Below, in pieces: positions 26,664 to 35,280 of a stretch of DNA of 64,000 bases. Under the pieces are notes generated by a model. That model worked only from the letters and a program-made list of their open reading frames with translations. It did not search any database and had not been told where the DNA came from. Origin of the DNA: an uncultured Clostridia bacterium (GTDB taxonomy: Bacteria; Bacillota; Clostridia; Christensenellales; UBA1750); the NCBI GenBank assembly GCA_904393115.1, contig CAJFMX010000012.1, positions 1-64,000 of the forward strand, given 5' to 3'. A program made the translations under genes and the position numbers. The number at the start of each line of letters is the position of its first letter. Position 1 is the stretch's first letter.

Positions 26664-27497
26664 TCACCGGGCGCGGCTGCGCAGGAAGCGGGGCACGCCC
26701 ATCTCCACGTTGCTCCCGATGACGCCGGTTGCCGCCGCCTTGAGCTCGGGCCTTGCGTTCGCCACGGCGTAGCACTCGTCCGCCACGCGGAACATGGGCA
26801 GGTCGTTCAGGTTGTCGCCGAAGCAGACGATGCGCGGGATGCCCGTGAGCTTCCGGAGCTTGTCCACGCCCGTGGCCTTTGTCGCGTCGAACCGGGAAAT
26901 CTCCAGCCAGTACCACTCGGGCTTGTAGGCGTCGCTGGTAAAGCTCGTGTGGGCGAAGTCCAGCGCGCGGGCCTTGGGCTCGAGCGGCAGGAGCGTCTCC
27001 CGGCGCGCAAACGACGAAAGGTAGAACACCTCGCCCTGGAAGAGCTCCTCCATCGTCCCGACCGGCCGCAGGCGCGGGTCGCCCGCGCGGTCGCGCGCGT
27101 ACTCGCGGATGCCCTCGCTCTCCAAGGACTTGAGCCAAGAGACCTTCTGCCTGCCGTCGATCTGCGCGTAGACCATGGGCGACAGGCCCGCGTCCAGGAA
27201 GACCCGGGCGACGCGCTGCATCTGCTGCGCGTCAAAGAGGCAGCGGTCGATGTCCCGGCCCGTGACGGGGTCCACGAGGAACGCGCCGTTGTAGGCGACC
27301 ACCGGGTGTTTCAGGTGCAGCTGGCGCACGATGGGCGCAGCCGAGGTCCAGGACCGCGCCGTGGCGACCGTAAAGGGCAGCCCCGCGTCCAGCATCTCGT
27401 TGAGCAGCGGCACGGCCTCCTCCGGCAGGCGCGGCTGCGCGCCCAGGAGCGTTCCGTCCAGTTCCGAGACATAGAGCGTATCGCGGGCGAATTCCAT
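26664..27497 (-). CDS. Cof-type HAD family protein with altered nucleophile
   Basis: Member of the Cof/IIB branch of the HAD superfamily, normally sugar-phosphate or nucleotide phosphatases. The 277 residues have the cap domain and an intact motif IV (GDNLNDLPMF). Motif I reads YVSELDGTLL: the position of the catalytic nucleophile, Asp in nearly all members, is Glu12 (codon 27462-27464), while the general acid Asp14 is kept. This may weaken or abolish phosphatase activity. SD AAGGAGG precedes the ATG. It lies between the rpmF terminator and the plsX promoter. Confidence 0.9.
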   Translation of the reverse strand: MEFARDTLYVSELDGTLLGAQPRLPEEAVPLLNEMLDAGLPFTVATARSWTSAAPIVRQLHLKHPVVAYNGAFLVDPVTGRDIDRCLFDAQQMQRVARVFLDAGLSPMVYAQIDGRQKVSWLKSLESEGIREYARDRAGDPRLRPVGTMEELFQGEVFYLSSFARRETLLPLEPKARALDFAHTSFTSDAYKPEWYWLEISRFDATKATGVDKLRKLTGIPRIVCFGDNLNDLPMFRVADECYAVANARPELKAAATGVIGSNVEMGVPRFLRSRAR

Positions 27498-27531
27498 GCA
27501 CAGGCCCTCCTTTTTTCCGCGAAAAAATAGG

Positions 27532-27567
27532 CAAAAGCCCGACGGACCGTGAGTGGTTCGCCGGGCT
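27532..27567 (-). terminator. Intrinsic terminator after rpmF
   Basis: The stem formed by AGCCCG.CG (from 27536) and CG.CGGGCT (to 27567) is followed on the - strand by TTTTG. It lies 15 bases past the L32 stop. Confidence 0.8.
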
Positions 27568-27581
27568 GGTGTTTTCCAAGC

Positions 27582-27773
27582 TTACGCCTGCTTTTCTTCC
27601 TCGATCTTGATGACCTGCTTGCCGTCGTAGTAACCGCACTTCTTGCAGACGCGGTGGGCGAGCTTCATCGTCTTGCACTGCGGGCAAGCGACGATGCCGG
27701 GCATCGAGAGCTTCCAGTTGGCGCGGCGGGAGTTCCGGCGGGCCTTGGAGACTTTCCCCTTGGGTACTGCCAT
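27582..27773 (-). CDS. rpmF: 50S ribosomal protein L32
   Basis: The 63 residues match the zinc-binding form of L32: basic N terminus [17 protein letters not shown], then [20 protein letters not shown] with two Cys pairs. It is the second gene of the conserved ylbN-rpmF pair and ends at the hairpin 27532-27567. Confidence 0.97.
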   Translation of the reverse strand: MAVPKGKVSKARRNSRRANWKLSMPGIVACPQCKTMKLAHRVCKKCGYYDGKQVIKIEEEKQA

Positions 27774-27778
27774 GGTTT

Positions 27779-28294
27779 TTACACCTCCTTATCGTCTTTG
27801 TCGTCGAGCAGCGCTTTCAATGCGGAAAACGCCGACCGCTCCAGCGCGGGGTCGCACCCGCAGGAGCCAAGATTCAGGTTCTGACCGCACAAGGGACACA
27901 GTCCCTTGCAATCCTCCCGGCAGAGGAACTGCATGGGGAGGTTTATGGCGATATTGGCCACCGTAAGATCGGTCAGATCCACCTCGGAACCTTCAAAAAG
28001 GTACGCGTCGGGATGATCCGGATCAGGCTGCCTGACAAAGATTTCGTCAAAGGGCACTTTCATGTCGAACCGCGCCTCCTCGAGGCACCGGGCACAGGGA
28101 GAAACCAGGGCCGCGGTCAGTTCGCCATGCAGCGCGACAGAATCGCCGATTCCGGTCATGTATCCGTGCAGGGCGACGTCGCCGGAAAACCCAATCTGGT
28201 CGGCCTGAAACTCCTCCACAGGCGCAGGGACCCGAAGGTCGAACTCCAGGTTTTCGCCCGGCTGCTTCAGAGCCTTTTCCACATTGAGCATCAT
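27779..28294 (-). CDS. yceD: DUF177 family protein (YceD/YlbN)
   Basis: Protein found just ahead of rpmF in most bacteria and linked to 23S rRNA accumulation. The 171 residues show the family [10 protein letters not shown] motif in the middle and a C-terminal [18 protein letters not shown] cysteine cluster. It has a consensus promoter at 28326-28354. Confidence 0.93.
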   Translation of the reverse strand: MMLNVEKALKQPGENLEFDLRVPAPVEEFQADQIGFSGDVALHGYMTGIGDSVALHGELTAALVSPCARCLEEARFDMKVPFDEIFVRQPDPDHPDAYLFEGSEVDLTDLTVANIAINLPMQFLCREDCKGLCPLCGQNLNLGSCGCDPALERSAFSALKALLDDKDDKEV

Positions 28295-28325
28295 ACGCTG
28301 TCACCTCGCACACAACCATTTTCCA

Positions 28326-28354
28326 ATTATAGAGGGCAAGCCCCGTTTTGTCAA
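28326..28354 (-). promoter_or_regulatory. Consensus sigma-A promoter of yceD-rpmF
   Basis: Perfect -35 TTGACA (28349-28354) and -10 TATAAT (28326-28331) with a 17-base spacer, downstream of the ackA stop. Confidence 0.9.
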
Positions 28355-28406
28355 CGAATTTTTTGCGCGTAACAGAAATTTAGTCTGTTTTTCCGCGCGT
28401 CCTGCC

Positions 28407-29609
28407 TTACGCCTTCTTGCCGCAGAGCTCGAGGGTGTCGCGCGCGATGGCCAGCTCCTCGTTGGTCTTGACGACCAGGATCTTGACCTTGGAATCCGCG
28501 GCCTCGATGAACCCGTCGGAGCGGGTGACGTCGTTCTTGGCCTCATCGAGCTTGACGCCCATGAACTCCAGGCCCTCGACCGCCGCCTTGCGGATGTGGC
28601 CGACGTTCTCGCCGATGCCGCCGGTGAAGACGATCGCGTCCACGCCGCCCATGGCCGCCGCATAGCCGGCGATGTACTTCTTCAGGCGGTAGGTCATCAT
28701 CTTGATGGCCAGCGTCGCGCGCTCGTTGCCCTCCTCCATCGCGGCGGTCAGGTCGCGCATGTCGGAGGAGATGCCGGAGATGCCAAGCAATCCGGACTTC
28801 TTGTTGAGGATGTTGGTCATCTCCTCAATGTCGATGCCGTCGCGCTTCATGATGTACTGCAGGGTCGCGGGATCCAGGTCGCCGGAGCGGGTGCCCATGA
28901 CCATGCCCTCCAGAGGCGTGATGCCCATGGACGTGTCCACGCACTTGCCGTCCACGACCGCGGACAGGGAGGAACCGTTGCCCAGGTGGCAGATGACCAG
29001 GCGCAGGCCCTTGCCGTCCGCAGAGCCGAGCATCTCGGCCGCGCGCTTGGAGACAAAGCGATGGGACGTGCCGTGGAAGCCGTACTTGCGCACCTTCAGG
29101 CGCGTGTAGTAGTCATAGGGCACGGCGTACATGTAGGCGTAGGGCGGCATGGTCTGGTGGAAGGCCGTGTCGAACACCGCGACGTTGGGGGTATCGGGCA
29201 TCATCTTCTGGCAGGCCTCGATGCCCTGGATGTTGGCGGGGTTGTGCAGCGGCCCGAGGATGATGTTGTCGTAGATGGCCTCCATGACCTTGGGGTTGAC
29301 GACCTGGCTCTCGGTGAAGGACGCGCCGCCGTGCAGCACGCGGTGGCCGACCGCGTCGATCTGCTTCATGTCGGAGATGACGCCCTTCTCCTTGTCGGTC
29401 AGGGCCTTGACGATGTACTCCATGGCCTCGGCGTGGTTCTTGAGCGGCGCGTTGAACACGATTTCCCCCTTGGCGGAAGACTGCTTGACGTTGCTGCCCT
29501 CGATGCCGATGCGCTCGGCCTGGCCCTTGGCGATGACGCTCTCGTCGTCCATGTCGATGAGCTGGTACTTGATGGAGGACGAACCCGCGTTGATGACGAG
29601 GATCTTCAT
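28407..29609 (-). CDS. ackA: Acetate kinase
   Basis: Makes ATP and acetate from acetyl phosphate, the main substrate-level phosphorylation step of acetogenic fermentation. The 400 residues carry the ASKHA motifs LVINAGSSSIKY, VFDTAFHQTMP, KYGFHGTSHRFV and CHLGNGSSLSAV. ATG at 29609. It follows pta, so acetyl-CoA to acetate conversion is encoded as one unit. Confidence 0.97.
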   Translation of the reverse strand: MKILVINAGSSSIKYQLIDMDDESVIAKGQAERIGIEGSNVKQSSAKGEIVFNAPLKNHAEAMEYIVKALTDKEKGVISDMKQIDAVGHRVLHGGASFTESQVVNPKVMEAIYDNIILGPLHNPANIQGIEACQKMMPDTPNVAVFDTAFHQTMPPYAYMYAVPYDYYTRLKVRKYGFHGTSHRFVSKRAAEMLGSADGKGLRLVICHLGNGSSLSAVVDGKCVDTSMGITPLEGMVMGTRSGDLDPATLQYIMKRDGIDIEEMTNILNKKSGLLGISGISSDMRDLTAAMEEGNERATLAIKMMTYRLKKYIAGYAAAMGGVDAIVFTGGIGENVGHIRKAAVEGLEFMGVKLDEAKNDVTRSDGFIEAADSKVKILVVKTNEELAIARDTLELCGKKA

Positions 29610-29698
29610 GTGCTTTCTCCCTCTTTTTTCCGAAATCAAGGGAAGAGGGACGGAGTTCTTCCGCCCTTCCCCCCAGATGTTCTATTTTTTGTCTTTTT

Positions 29699-30688
29699 TT
29701 ACTTCTGCTGGGCCTGCACGGCGGTCAGCGCGCACAGGGAGACGATGTCGTCCACCGAGCAGCCGCGGGACAGGTCGTTGACCGGACGGGCCAGGCCCTG
29801 CATGACCGGGCCGATGGCCTCGGCGCCCGCCAGGCGCTGCACGAGCTTGTAGCCGATGTTGCCCGCCTCCAGCGAGGGGAAGATGAGGACGTTGGCGTGG
29901 CCGGCGACCGTGGAGCCGGGGGACTTGAGCTGGCCGACCTTCTCGACCAGGGCGGCGTCCGCCTGCAGCTCGCCGTCGACGTTCAGCTCCGGCGCGAGCT
30001 CCTTGACGCGGGCCGTGGCCTTGGCGACCTTGTCGACCATGTCGCCCTTGCCGCTTCCCTTGGTGGAGAAGGAGAGCATGGCGACCTTGGGCTCGGCGAT
30101 CTCGGCGATGTCGCGGGCGGTCTTGGCCGAGGCGATGGCGATGGCGGCCAGCTGCTCGGCGTCCGGCTCGATGTTGACGGCGCAGTCCGCAAAGATCATG
30201 ACGCCGTCCTGGCCGTAGGCCTTGTTCGGGATCTCCATGACAAAGCAGGAGGAGGCGGTGGTGACGCCGGGCTGGGTCTTGATGATCTGCAGGGCCGGGC
30301 GCAGGGTGTCGGCGGTGGAGTGAATCGCGCCGGAGACCATGCCGTCGGCGGCGTTCTTCTTCATCATCATGGTGCCGAAGAACGTCTCGTCCTTCATGGT
30401 GGCCAGCGCCTTTTCCGGGGTCATGCCCTTGGCCTTGCGCAGCTCATAGAGCGTGTCCGCGTACTCCTGCAGGCAGTCGGCCTTGGCAGGGTTGAGGATG
30501 GTGGCGCCCGTCAGGTCCTCGCCATAGGCGGCGATCTTCTCCTCGTCGCCCAGAAGGATGACGTCGCAGATGCCCTCCTTGAGCAGGATGGCGGCGGCCT
30601 TCACGGTGCGCTCCTCCGCGCCCTCGGGCAGGACGATGCGCTTTTTGTCGGCCTTGGCCTTGGCCTTAATGCGATCCATCAAAGACAT
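29699..30688 (-). CDS. pta: Phosphate acetyltransferase
   Basis: Converts acetyl-CoA and phosphate into acetyl phosphate for AckA. The 329 residues are the short Pta form without the N-terminal DRTGG domain. The core blocks MVSGAIHSTADTLRP, MIFADCAVNIEP, MLSFSTKGSGKGD and ANVLIFPSLEAGNIGYK are clear. ATG at 30688 with AAGGAGG upstream. Its promoter faces the divergent tmcAL gene, and the 89-base gap to ackA contains a weak stem but no convincing terminator. Confidence 0.97.
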   Translation of the reverse strand: MSLMDRIKAKAKADKKRIVLPEGAEERTVKAAAILLKEGICDVILLGDEEKIAAYGEDLTGATILNPAKADCLQEYADTLYELRKAKGMTPEKALATMKDETFFGTMMMKKNAADGMVSGAIHSTADTLRPALQIIKTQPGVTTASSCFVMEIPNKAYGQDGVMIFADCAVNIEPDAEQLAAIAIASAKTARDIAEIAEPKVAMLSFSTKGSGKGDMVDKVAKATARVKELAPELNVDGELQADAALVEKVGQLKSPGSTVAGHANVLIFPSLEAGNIGYKLVQRLAGAEAIGPVMQGLARPVNDLSRGCSVDDIVSLCALTAVQAQQK

Positions 30689-30766
30689 TTTACTTTTCCT
30701 CCTTGCCTGTGTTACCATATAGAGTAGCCCCGCGGGGCTGGTTTGCGATGGGTCTTGCCGGTTTCC

Positions 30767-30795
30767 ATTATAGCGCGTTTTGGCGGATTTGAAAA
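30767..30795 (-). promoter_or_regulatory. Predicted promoter of pta-ackA
   Basis: A perfect -10 TATAAT (30767-30772) pairs with a weak -35 TTTTCA (30790-30795) at 17 bases. The leader includes the perfect palindrome AGCCCCGCGGGGCT (30726-30739) about 40 bases before the start codon. Confidence 0.65.
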
Positions 30796-30865
30796 GGCAA
30801 AACTTGCGCAAACTCGCCTCCCTGCGCGGCAAAATGCGAAACAAAGCACAAAGGAGGCGCCGATT

Positions 30866-32017
30866 TTGGAGAAGGTTTGCGGCGTGATCTGTGAATACAA
30901 TCCCCTGCACCGCGGGCATGCGCATCACCTGGAGCGCGCGCGGGCGCTTACGGGCGCGGATTTCGTCGTCTGCGCGATGTCCGGCCCCTTCGTGCAGCGC
31001 GGGGAGCCGGCGGTCCTGGACAAGTGGACGCGCGCGCAGGCGGCGCTGCTCGCGGGCGCGGACCTGGTGCTGGAGCTGCCGGCGCTCTTTGCGGTGCGCG
31101 CCGCGCCGGACTTTGCCTTCGGCGGCGCTGCGCTGCTGGCGGGCCTTGGGGTGGTGACGCACCTCTCCTTTGGGGCGGAGGATGCGGACCTTGCGCACCT
31201 GACCGACCTTGCCGCGCCGGAGAGCGCGGAGGAGTCCGCGCGCATCCGGGCCTACCTGGAGGGCGGGCACTCGCATCCGCAGGCGCGGGCGCTGGCGCGC
31301 GGCCGCCAGCTGCCGCCGAACGTGACCCTGGGCGTGGAGTACCTGCGCGCGCTGCGCCGCCTGGGCAGCGGCATGGAGCCCGTGCCCGTGCCCCGCGAAA
31401 CCGCCCACAACGACGAGCGTCTGCACGCGCTCTCCTCGGCCACGGCCGTGCGCAGGGCGCTCGCGGCCGGGGACGAGGCCGGCGCGCGCCAGGCGCTCCC
31501 CCCCGAGGCCGCGGACCTGCAGCTGCGCGCCCTGCCGCAGCCCCTGCCCGCCCTCTCGTCCTTCTCCTCCATCCTCCTCTACCTCCTGCGCACGACGCCG
31601 CCCGAGGCGCTGCGCGAGCGCTTCGCCATCGCGGAGGGGCTGGAGAACCGCCTCTGCCGGGAGGCGCTCGCCGCACCGGACGCAGACGCGCTCCTTGCGG
31701 CGGTGCAGTGCCGGCGCTATCCGGCGGCGCGGCTGCGCAGGCTGCTCGTGCAGATCCTGCTCGGCCTGGACGCCGCGGCCGTGCGTGCGCATCCGGCGCC
31801 GGAGTACGCGCGCGTGCTCGGCTTCCGCAAGCGCGCCGAGCCGCTGCTGCGCGCCATCTCCCGGCAGGGGAGCCTCCCGCTCGTGACCAAGGTCGCGGAC
31901 GCGCCCGCAGGCGGCCTGCTCTCCCTGGACCTTGCCGCGCAGGACGTGTGGGACCTGGCCGCGGGCCATCCCGGCCGCCGCGACTTCACCGAGCGCCTGC
32001 GCATCCTCGCCGACTGA
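30866..32017 (+). CDS. tmcAL: tRNA(Met) cytidine acetate ligase TmcAL (YlbM)
   Basis: Uses acetate and ATP to make N4-acetylcytidine at the wobble position of elongator tRNA-Met. The 383 residues have the nucleotidyltransferase opening GVICEYNPLHRGHAHHL with the HxGH-type motif, then SGPFVQRGEPAVLDKW, typical of YlbM. The start is a TTG at 30866 with AAAGGAGG eight bases upstream. It is divergent from pta-ackA, which generates the acetate this enzyme uses. One of the few + strand genes. Confidence 0.93.
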   Translation: MEKVCGVICEYNPLHRGHAHHLERARALTGADFVVCAMSGPFVQRGEPAVLDKWTRAQAALLAGADLVLELPALFAVRAAPDFAFGGAALLAGLGVVTHLSFGAEDADLAHLTDLAAPESAEESARIRAYLEGGHSHPQARALARGRQLPPNVTLGVEYLRALRRLGSGMEPVPVPRETAHNDERLHALSSATAVRRALAAGDEAGARQALPPEAADLQLRALPQPLPALSSFSSILLYLLRTTPPEALRERFAIAEGLENRLCREALAAPDADALLAAVQCRRYPAARLRRLLVQILLGLDAAAVRAHPAPEYARVLGFRKRAEPLLRAISRQGSLPLVTKVADAPAGGLLSLDLAAQDVWDLAAGHPGRRDFTERLRILAD

Positions 32018-32259
32018 TCCGCCAAAACGCCGCGCGGCCGCCGCAAATGGTTCTGCGGCGTCCGCGCGGTTCGCGTGTCGGCAAAGCCGACGCGCCAAAG
32101 CCTGAAAAGCGGGCCTGCGGCCCGCCTCCCCGGCTTTTCGCCCTCCGGGCTCAAAACGCTCGCCTGCAGGGGCGCTGACGCGCCCCTCCGTGGGCGTACA
32201 CGCCGCCGCTGCGGATTGCAGAGAAACGGGGAGTCCTATAAGCTGGCCGCGCGGCGTTT
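32018..32259. other. Intergenic region made of successive hairpins
   Basis: There is no gene between the convergent tmcAL and patatin genes. The 242 bases hold at least four GC-rich inverted repeats: a long one at about 32028-32070, GTCGGC-AAA-GCCGAC near 32082-32096, GCGGGCC-TGC-GGCCCGC near 32109-32125, and GGGGCGC-TGAC-GCGCCCC near 32170-32187. They may end transcription from both sides, but T runs are lacking. Confidence 0.6.
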
Positions 32260-33081
32260 TCAGCCCTCTTTTGCGGGCGGGAACTCTTCGTGCAGGAGCT
32301 CCCGCTTTTGCCGCATGGCTTCGAGGATCTCCGGCATGCGGCGCTCGGCCTCCTCGCGGCCGATGCGGATGCACTCCTCCGCCTGCGCGATGGAGGCGGG
32401 GTTGATGTGGGAGAGCGCCGGCACGAGCGTAAAATCCGCCGTGCTGATGGTGTGCTGCATGACCTGCCACTCCATGATCTCCAGGGAGTGGAGGATGACC
32501 CGGGCGATGCCGTCGCACTGCGCGGGCTCCCCGCGGTAGCCCACGTCCACGGCCAGCACAAAGTCCGCGCCCATGGCCCGCGCCGTGGTCACGGGCACGC
32601 GGTCCACCACGCCCCCGTCGACATAGGTGCGGCCGTCGCGCTTATAGGGCTTGAAGATGCCGGGGATGGAGATCGAGGCGCGGATGCCCTGGTAGACGAG
32701 GCCCTCGCTGAGCACGGCGCGCTCGCCGCGCTCCAGGTCCGTGGCCACGGCCGCAAAGGGGATCTGGGTCTGGGCAAAGGTCTTGTTCCCGGTGAGCGTG
32801 CGCACCAGGAGCTCGACGCGGTTGCCGGCGATGATCCCCTCCGTGGGCAGGGCGACGTCGACCAGGTCCTTTTCGTCGATGGAGGAGCAAAAGCGCTCCA
32901 TGAGCCGCAGATTCATGCCGCAGGCGTACACGCCGCCCACCAGCGCGCCCATGCTCGTACCGGCGATGAGGTCCGGCGCAAGGCCGTGCTTTTCCAGCGC
33001 CTGCAGCACGCCGATGTGCGCCAGACCGCGGAAGGCGCCGCCCCCGAGGGCCACGCCGAGGCGAAGGGGTTGCTCCTGCAT
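32260..33081 (-). CDS. Patatin-like phospholipase family protein (RssA/YlbK type)
   Basis: Predicted serine lipid hydrolase. The 273 residues contain the oxyanion glycine loop LGGGAFRGLAHIGV, the nucleophile elbow GTSMGALVGG (Ser of GTSMG) and the catalytic Asp in YVDGGVVDRVPV, so the Ser-Asp dyad is complete. There is no signal peptide. ATG at 33081 with GGAGGAG upstream. It is divergent from ylbJ, matching the ylbJ-ylbK neighbourhood of Bacillus. Confidence 0.93.
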   Translation of the reverse strand: MQEQPLRLGVALGGGAFRGLAHIGVLQALEKHGLAPDLIAGTSMGALVGGVYACGMNLRLMERFCSSIDEKDLVDVALPTEGIIAGNRVELLVRTLTGNKTFAQTQIPFAAVATDLERGERAVLSEGLVYQGIRASISIPGIFKPYKRDGRTYVDGGVVDRVPVTTARAMGADFVLAVDVGYRGEPAQCDGIARVILHSLEIMEWQVMQHTISTADFTLVPALSHINPASIAQAEECIRIGREEAERRMPEILEAMRQKRELLHEEFPPAKEG

Positions 33082-33139
33082 AATGTCTCCTCCTCTTTTC
33101 ATAGATTGCACTGGATGTACGCGGAAAGGGGGGCTGCGC

Positions 33140-34237
33140 ATGCGCCAATGGCTGCGCAAACTGGTCCAGGGGTTGGTGCTGGGCGCGCTTCTTGCGCTGC
33201 TCTTTCTCTATCCGCAGGCCGCGATGCAGGGCGTGCGGGAGGGGCTCTCCCTCTGGGCGAACGCGGTGCTGCCCGCGCTCCTGCCGTTTTTCGTGCTGAC
33301 CTCGCTTCTGTTGGAGGGCGGAATGCTCCGCCTGCTCGCGCCCCTGGCCGCGCCGCTGTGCCGCCTGTTCCGCATCCCGCGGGAGGCGGGCGGCGTGCTG
33401 CTTTCCGGGTGGCTCTCCGGCGCGCCCAACGGCGCGCGGCTGGCCGCCTCGCTTGCAAAGCGCGGGGAGCTGACCGGGCCGGAGGCTTCGCGCCTGCTTT
33501 CCGCCGCAACGGTGACGAGCCCGCTCTTCCTCGTGGGGACGGTGGGGCAGGCGCTGGGCAGTCCGGCGCTGGGCGGGCTGATTTATGGTATCCATCTGCT
33601 CGCCGCGATATGCAACGGCGTCCTCTGGCGGGGGCGCGGCGCGCACGCGGCGCGCGCGCCGCACGCCGCCCCGCCGCCCGCCTCCGCGGCGCTGCTGCAC
33701 GTCCTGCCGGAGGCCCTGCGCACGAGCTGCCTGTCCGCGCTCTTCATCGGCGGGGCGATCGCGGTCTTCTCCGCGCTCTCGAGCGTGCTCACGGCGCTGG
33801 GCGCGGTGGAGGCGCTGCAGCGCACGCTGCTCTTCCTCCTGCCGCCGGAGGCGGTGCCGGCCCTGCTCGCCGGCGCGCTGGAGGTCAGCAACGGCTGCCA
33901 GCTCGCGGCGTCCTGCGCGCTGTCGCTCCCGGTGCGCGCCTCCATGCTGTGCGCGCTGTGCGCCTTTGGCGGGCTGTCGGTGTTCTGCCAGGCGCAGGTC
34001 TTTCTGGACGGCCTGGCGCCTGCGCGGACCTATCTCCTCGGCCGGCTGACGCACGCGGGCCTCTCCTTCGCGCTCTGCCGCGCGGTTTTCCTGTTCTTTG
34101 GGTCGTCCCTGCCCACGTTCGCCGCGCAGGGGGCGGCCGCCTCCCTCGCGCCCGCAAATCCCCTTGCGGTGCCGGCGCTGCTCCTGTGCCTGGGCTTTTC
34201 CCTGCTGCCCTGGAGGCGGCTCCTGCGCCCGCGCTGA
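33140..34237 (+). CDS. ylbJ: Sporulation integral membrane protein YlbJ
   Basis: Polytopic membrane protein with the nucleoside-recognition (Gate) domain. In B. subtilis ylbJ is a sigma-E gene needed for heat-resistant spores. The 365 residues hold about eight membrane segments and the conserved SGWLSGAPNGARLAASL and ATVTSPLFLVGTVG blocks. The start ATG at 33140 follows a G-rich SD (AAAGGGGGG). Its location next to the patatin, coaD and rsmD genes supports the call. Confidence 0.88.
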   Translation: MRQWLRKLVQGLVLGALLALLFLYPQAAMQGVREGLSLWANAVLPALLPFFVLTSLLLEGGMLRLLAPLAAPLCRLFRIPREAGGVLLSGWLSGAPNGARLAASLAKRGELTGPEASRLLSAATVTSPLFLVGTVGQALGSPALGGLIYGIHLLAAICNGVLWRGRGAHAARAPHAAPPPASAALLHVLPEALRTSCLSALFIGGAIAVFSALSSVLTALGAVEALQRTLLFLLPPEAVPALLAGALEVSNGCQLAASCALSLPVRASMLCALCAFGGLSVFCQAQVFLDGLAPARTYLLGRLTHAGLSFALCRAVFLFFGSSLPTFAAQGAAASLAPANPLAVPALLLCLGFSLLPWRRLLRPR

Positions 34238-34292
34238 GGGGGAATGCAAAAAGGAAGGGGCCTTCTCCCCCTCCCCGATCGATGCTGCGCTT

Positions 34293-34769
34293 CTATCTTC
34301 CGCCGCGGGCCGCGTTGTTGCCGTCCCCGCCGCTTGTGACCTCCAGGCGGTTCTGGTGGACGTCGTCCAGCACGCGCTTTAAGTGCTGCTCGACGTTGCC
34401 CAGCACGTCGTTGAGGTAGGCGGTGCAGCTGTCGGCCTCCTCGTCCGCCTTGGCCACGGCGTCCTTGACGATGGCGTTGGCGCGGCGCTGGGCCTCCTGG
34501 ACGATGGCGTGGTTGCTGACCATCTGCTCGAACTGCTGCTGCGCGTCGGCGATGATCTGCTCCGCCTGGCGCTGGGCGTCGGCGAGGATCTGCTCGCGGT
34601 CGCGCACGATGACCTCCGCGTCCTTGACGTCGTCCGGAAGGGTGACGCGCAGTTCGCTGACGATGTCCAGGCACTTTTCCACATCGACCAGGCGCTTGCC
34701 CGTCAGCGGCACGGTCGCCGACTTGCTCAGCTCCTCGTCCAGATATTCCAAAAGAGCCATTACGTTCAT
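34293..34769 (-). CDS. Coiled-coil protein, DivIVA- or ATPase-stalk-like
   Basis: The 158 residues have a short N-terminal part (ALLEYLDEELSKSATVPLTGKRL) and a long Ala/Gln/Glu coiled coil with repeated ADAQRQAEQ-type heptads, then a Gly/Asn tail. There are no membrane segments. Similar proteins beside coaD in Clostridia are annotated as ATPase or DivIVA-like without known role. The start overlaps the coaD stop (ATGA); a second ATG lies at 34760. Possibly a cell-division or envelope scaffold, which is inference. Confidence 0.8.
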   Translation of the reverse strand: MNVMALLEYLDEELSKSATVPLTGKRLVDVEKCLDIVSELRVTLPDDVKDAEVIVRDREQILADAQRQAEQIIADAQQQFEQMVSNHAIVQEAQRRANAIVKDAVAKADEEADSCTAYLNDVLGNVEQHLKRVLDDVHQNRLEVTSGGDGNNAARGGR

Positions 34770-35263
34770 TTCTCGTTCTCCTTTCGGGGGTTCTTCTGCG
34801 CGAGCGCGGAAAGCACCGGCGCAGGCACCAGCGCGGAAACGTCCCCGCCCAGCGCGTGGATCTCGCGCACGAGGGAGGAGCTGATGTACCCGTGCTCAGG
34901 CTTTGCCAGCAGGAACAGCGTCTCGATCTCGGGCGCCATGTAGTGATAGCCTGCCGCAAGCGTCGTCTCATATTCAAAATCCGTCACCGAGCGAAGGCCC
35001 CGGATCATGGTGCGCGCGCCAACCTGGCGCGCGACGTCCACCGTCGCCCCGGCGCTGCAGAGCACGCGGACGTTGGACAGGCCCTTTACGCTCTCCTCGA
35101 TGCTGCGCACGCGCGCCTCCTCGGGCAGATAGGGCGTCTTCTTCGGGTTGCTCAGGACGGCAACGACCACCTCGTCGTACAGGGGCGAAAGCCGCTGGAC
35201 GATGTCCAGGTGCCCCACCGTGAAGGGATCAAAGGAACCGGGATACAGCGCAACGCGCTTCAT
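34766..35263 (-). CDS. coaD: Phosphopantetheine adenylyltransferase
   Basis: Fourth step of coenzyme A synthesis. The 165 residues match the family: YPGSFDPFTVGHLDIVQR with the TxGH nucleotidyltransferase motif, VLSNPKKTPYL, RGLRSVTDFEYE and the C-terminal YISSSLVREI. ATG at 35263. It lies 17 bases after rsmD, the conserved rsmD-coaD pair. Confidence 0.97.
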   Translation of the reverse strand: MKRVALYPGSFDPFTVGHLDIVQRLSPLYDEVVVAVLSNPKKTPYLPEEARVRSIEESVKGLSNVRVLCSAGATVDVARQVGARTMIRGLRSVTDFEYETTLAAGYHYMAPEIETLFLLAKPEHGYISSSLVREIHALGGDVSALVPAPVLSALAQKNPRKENEK

Positions 35264-35280
35264 CTTCTGCGCCTCTCCTT

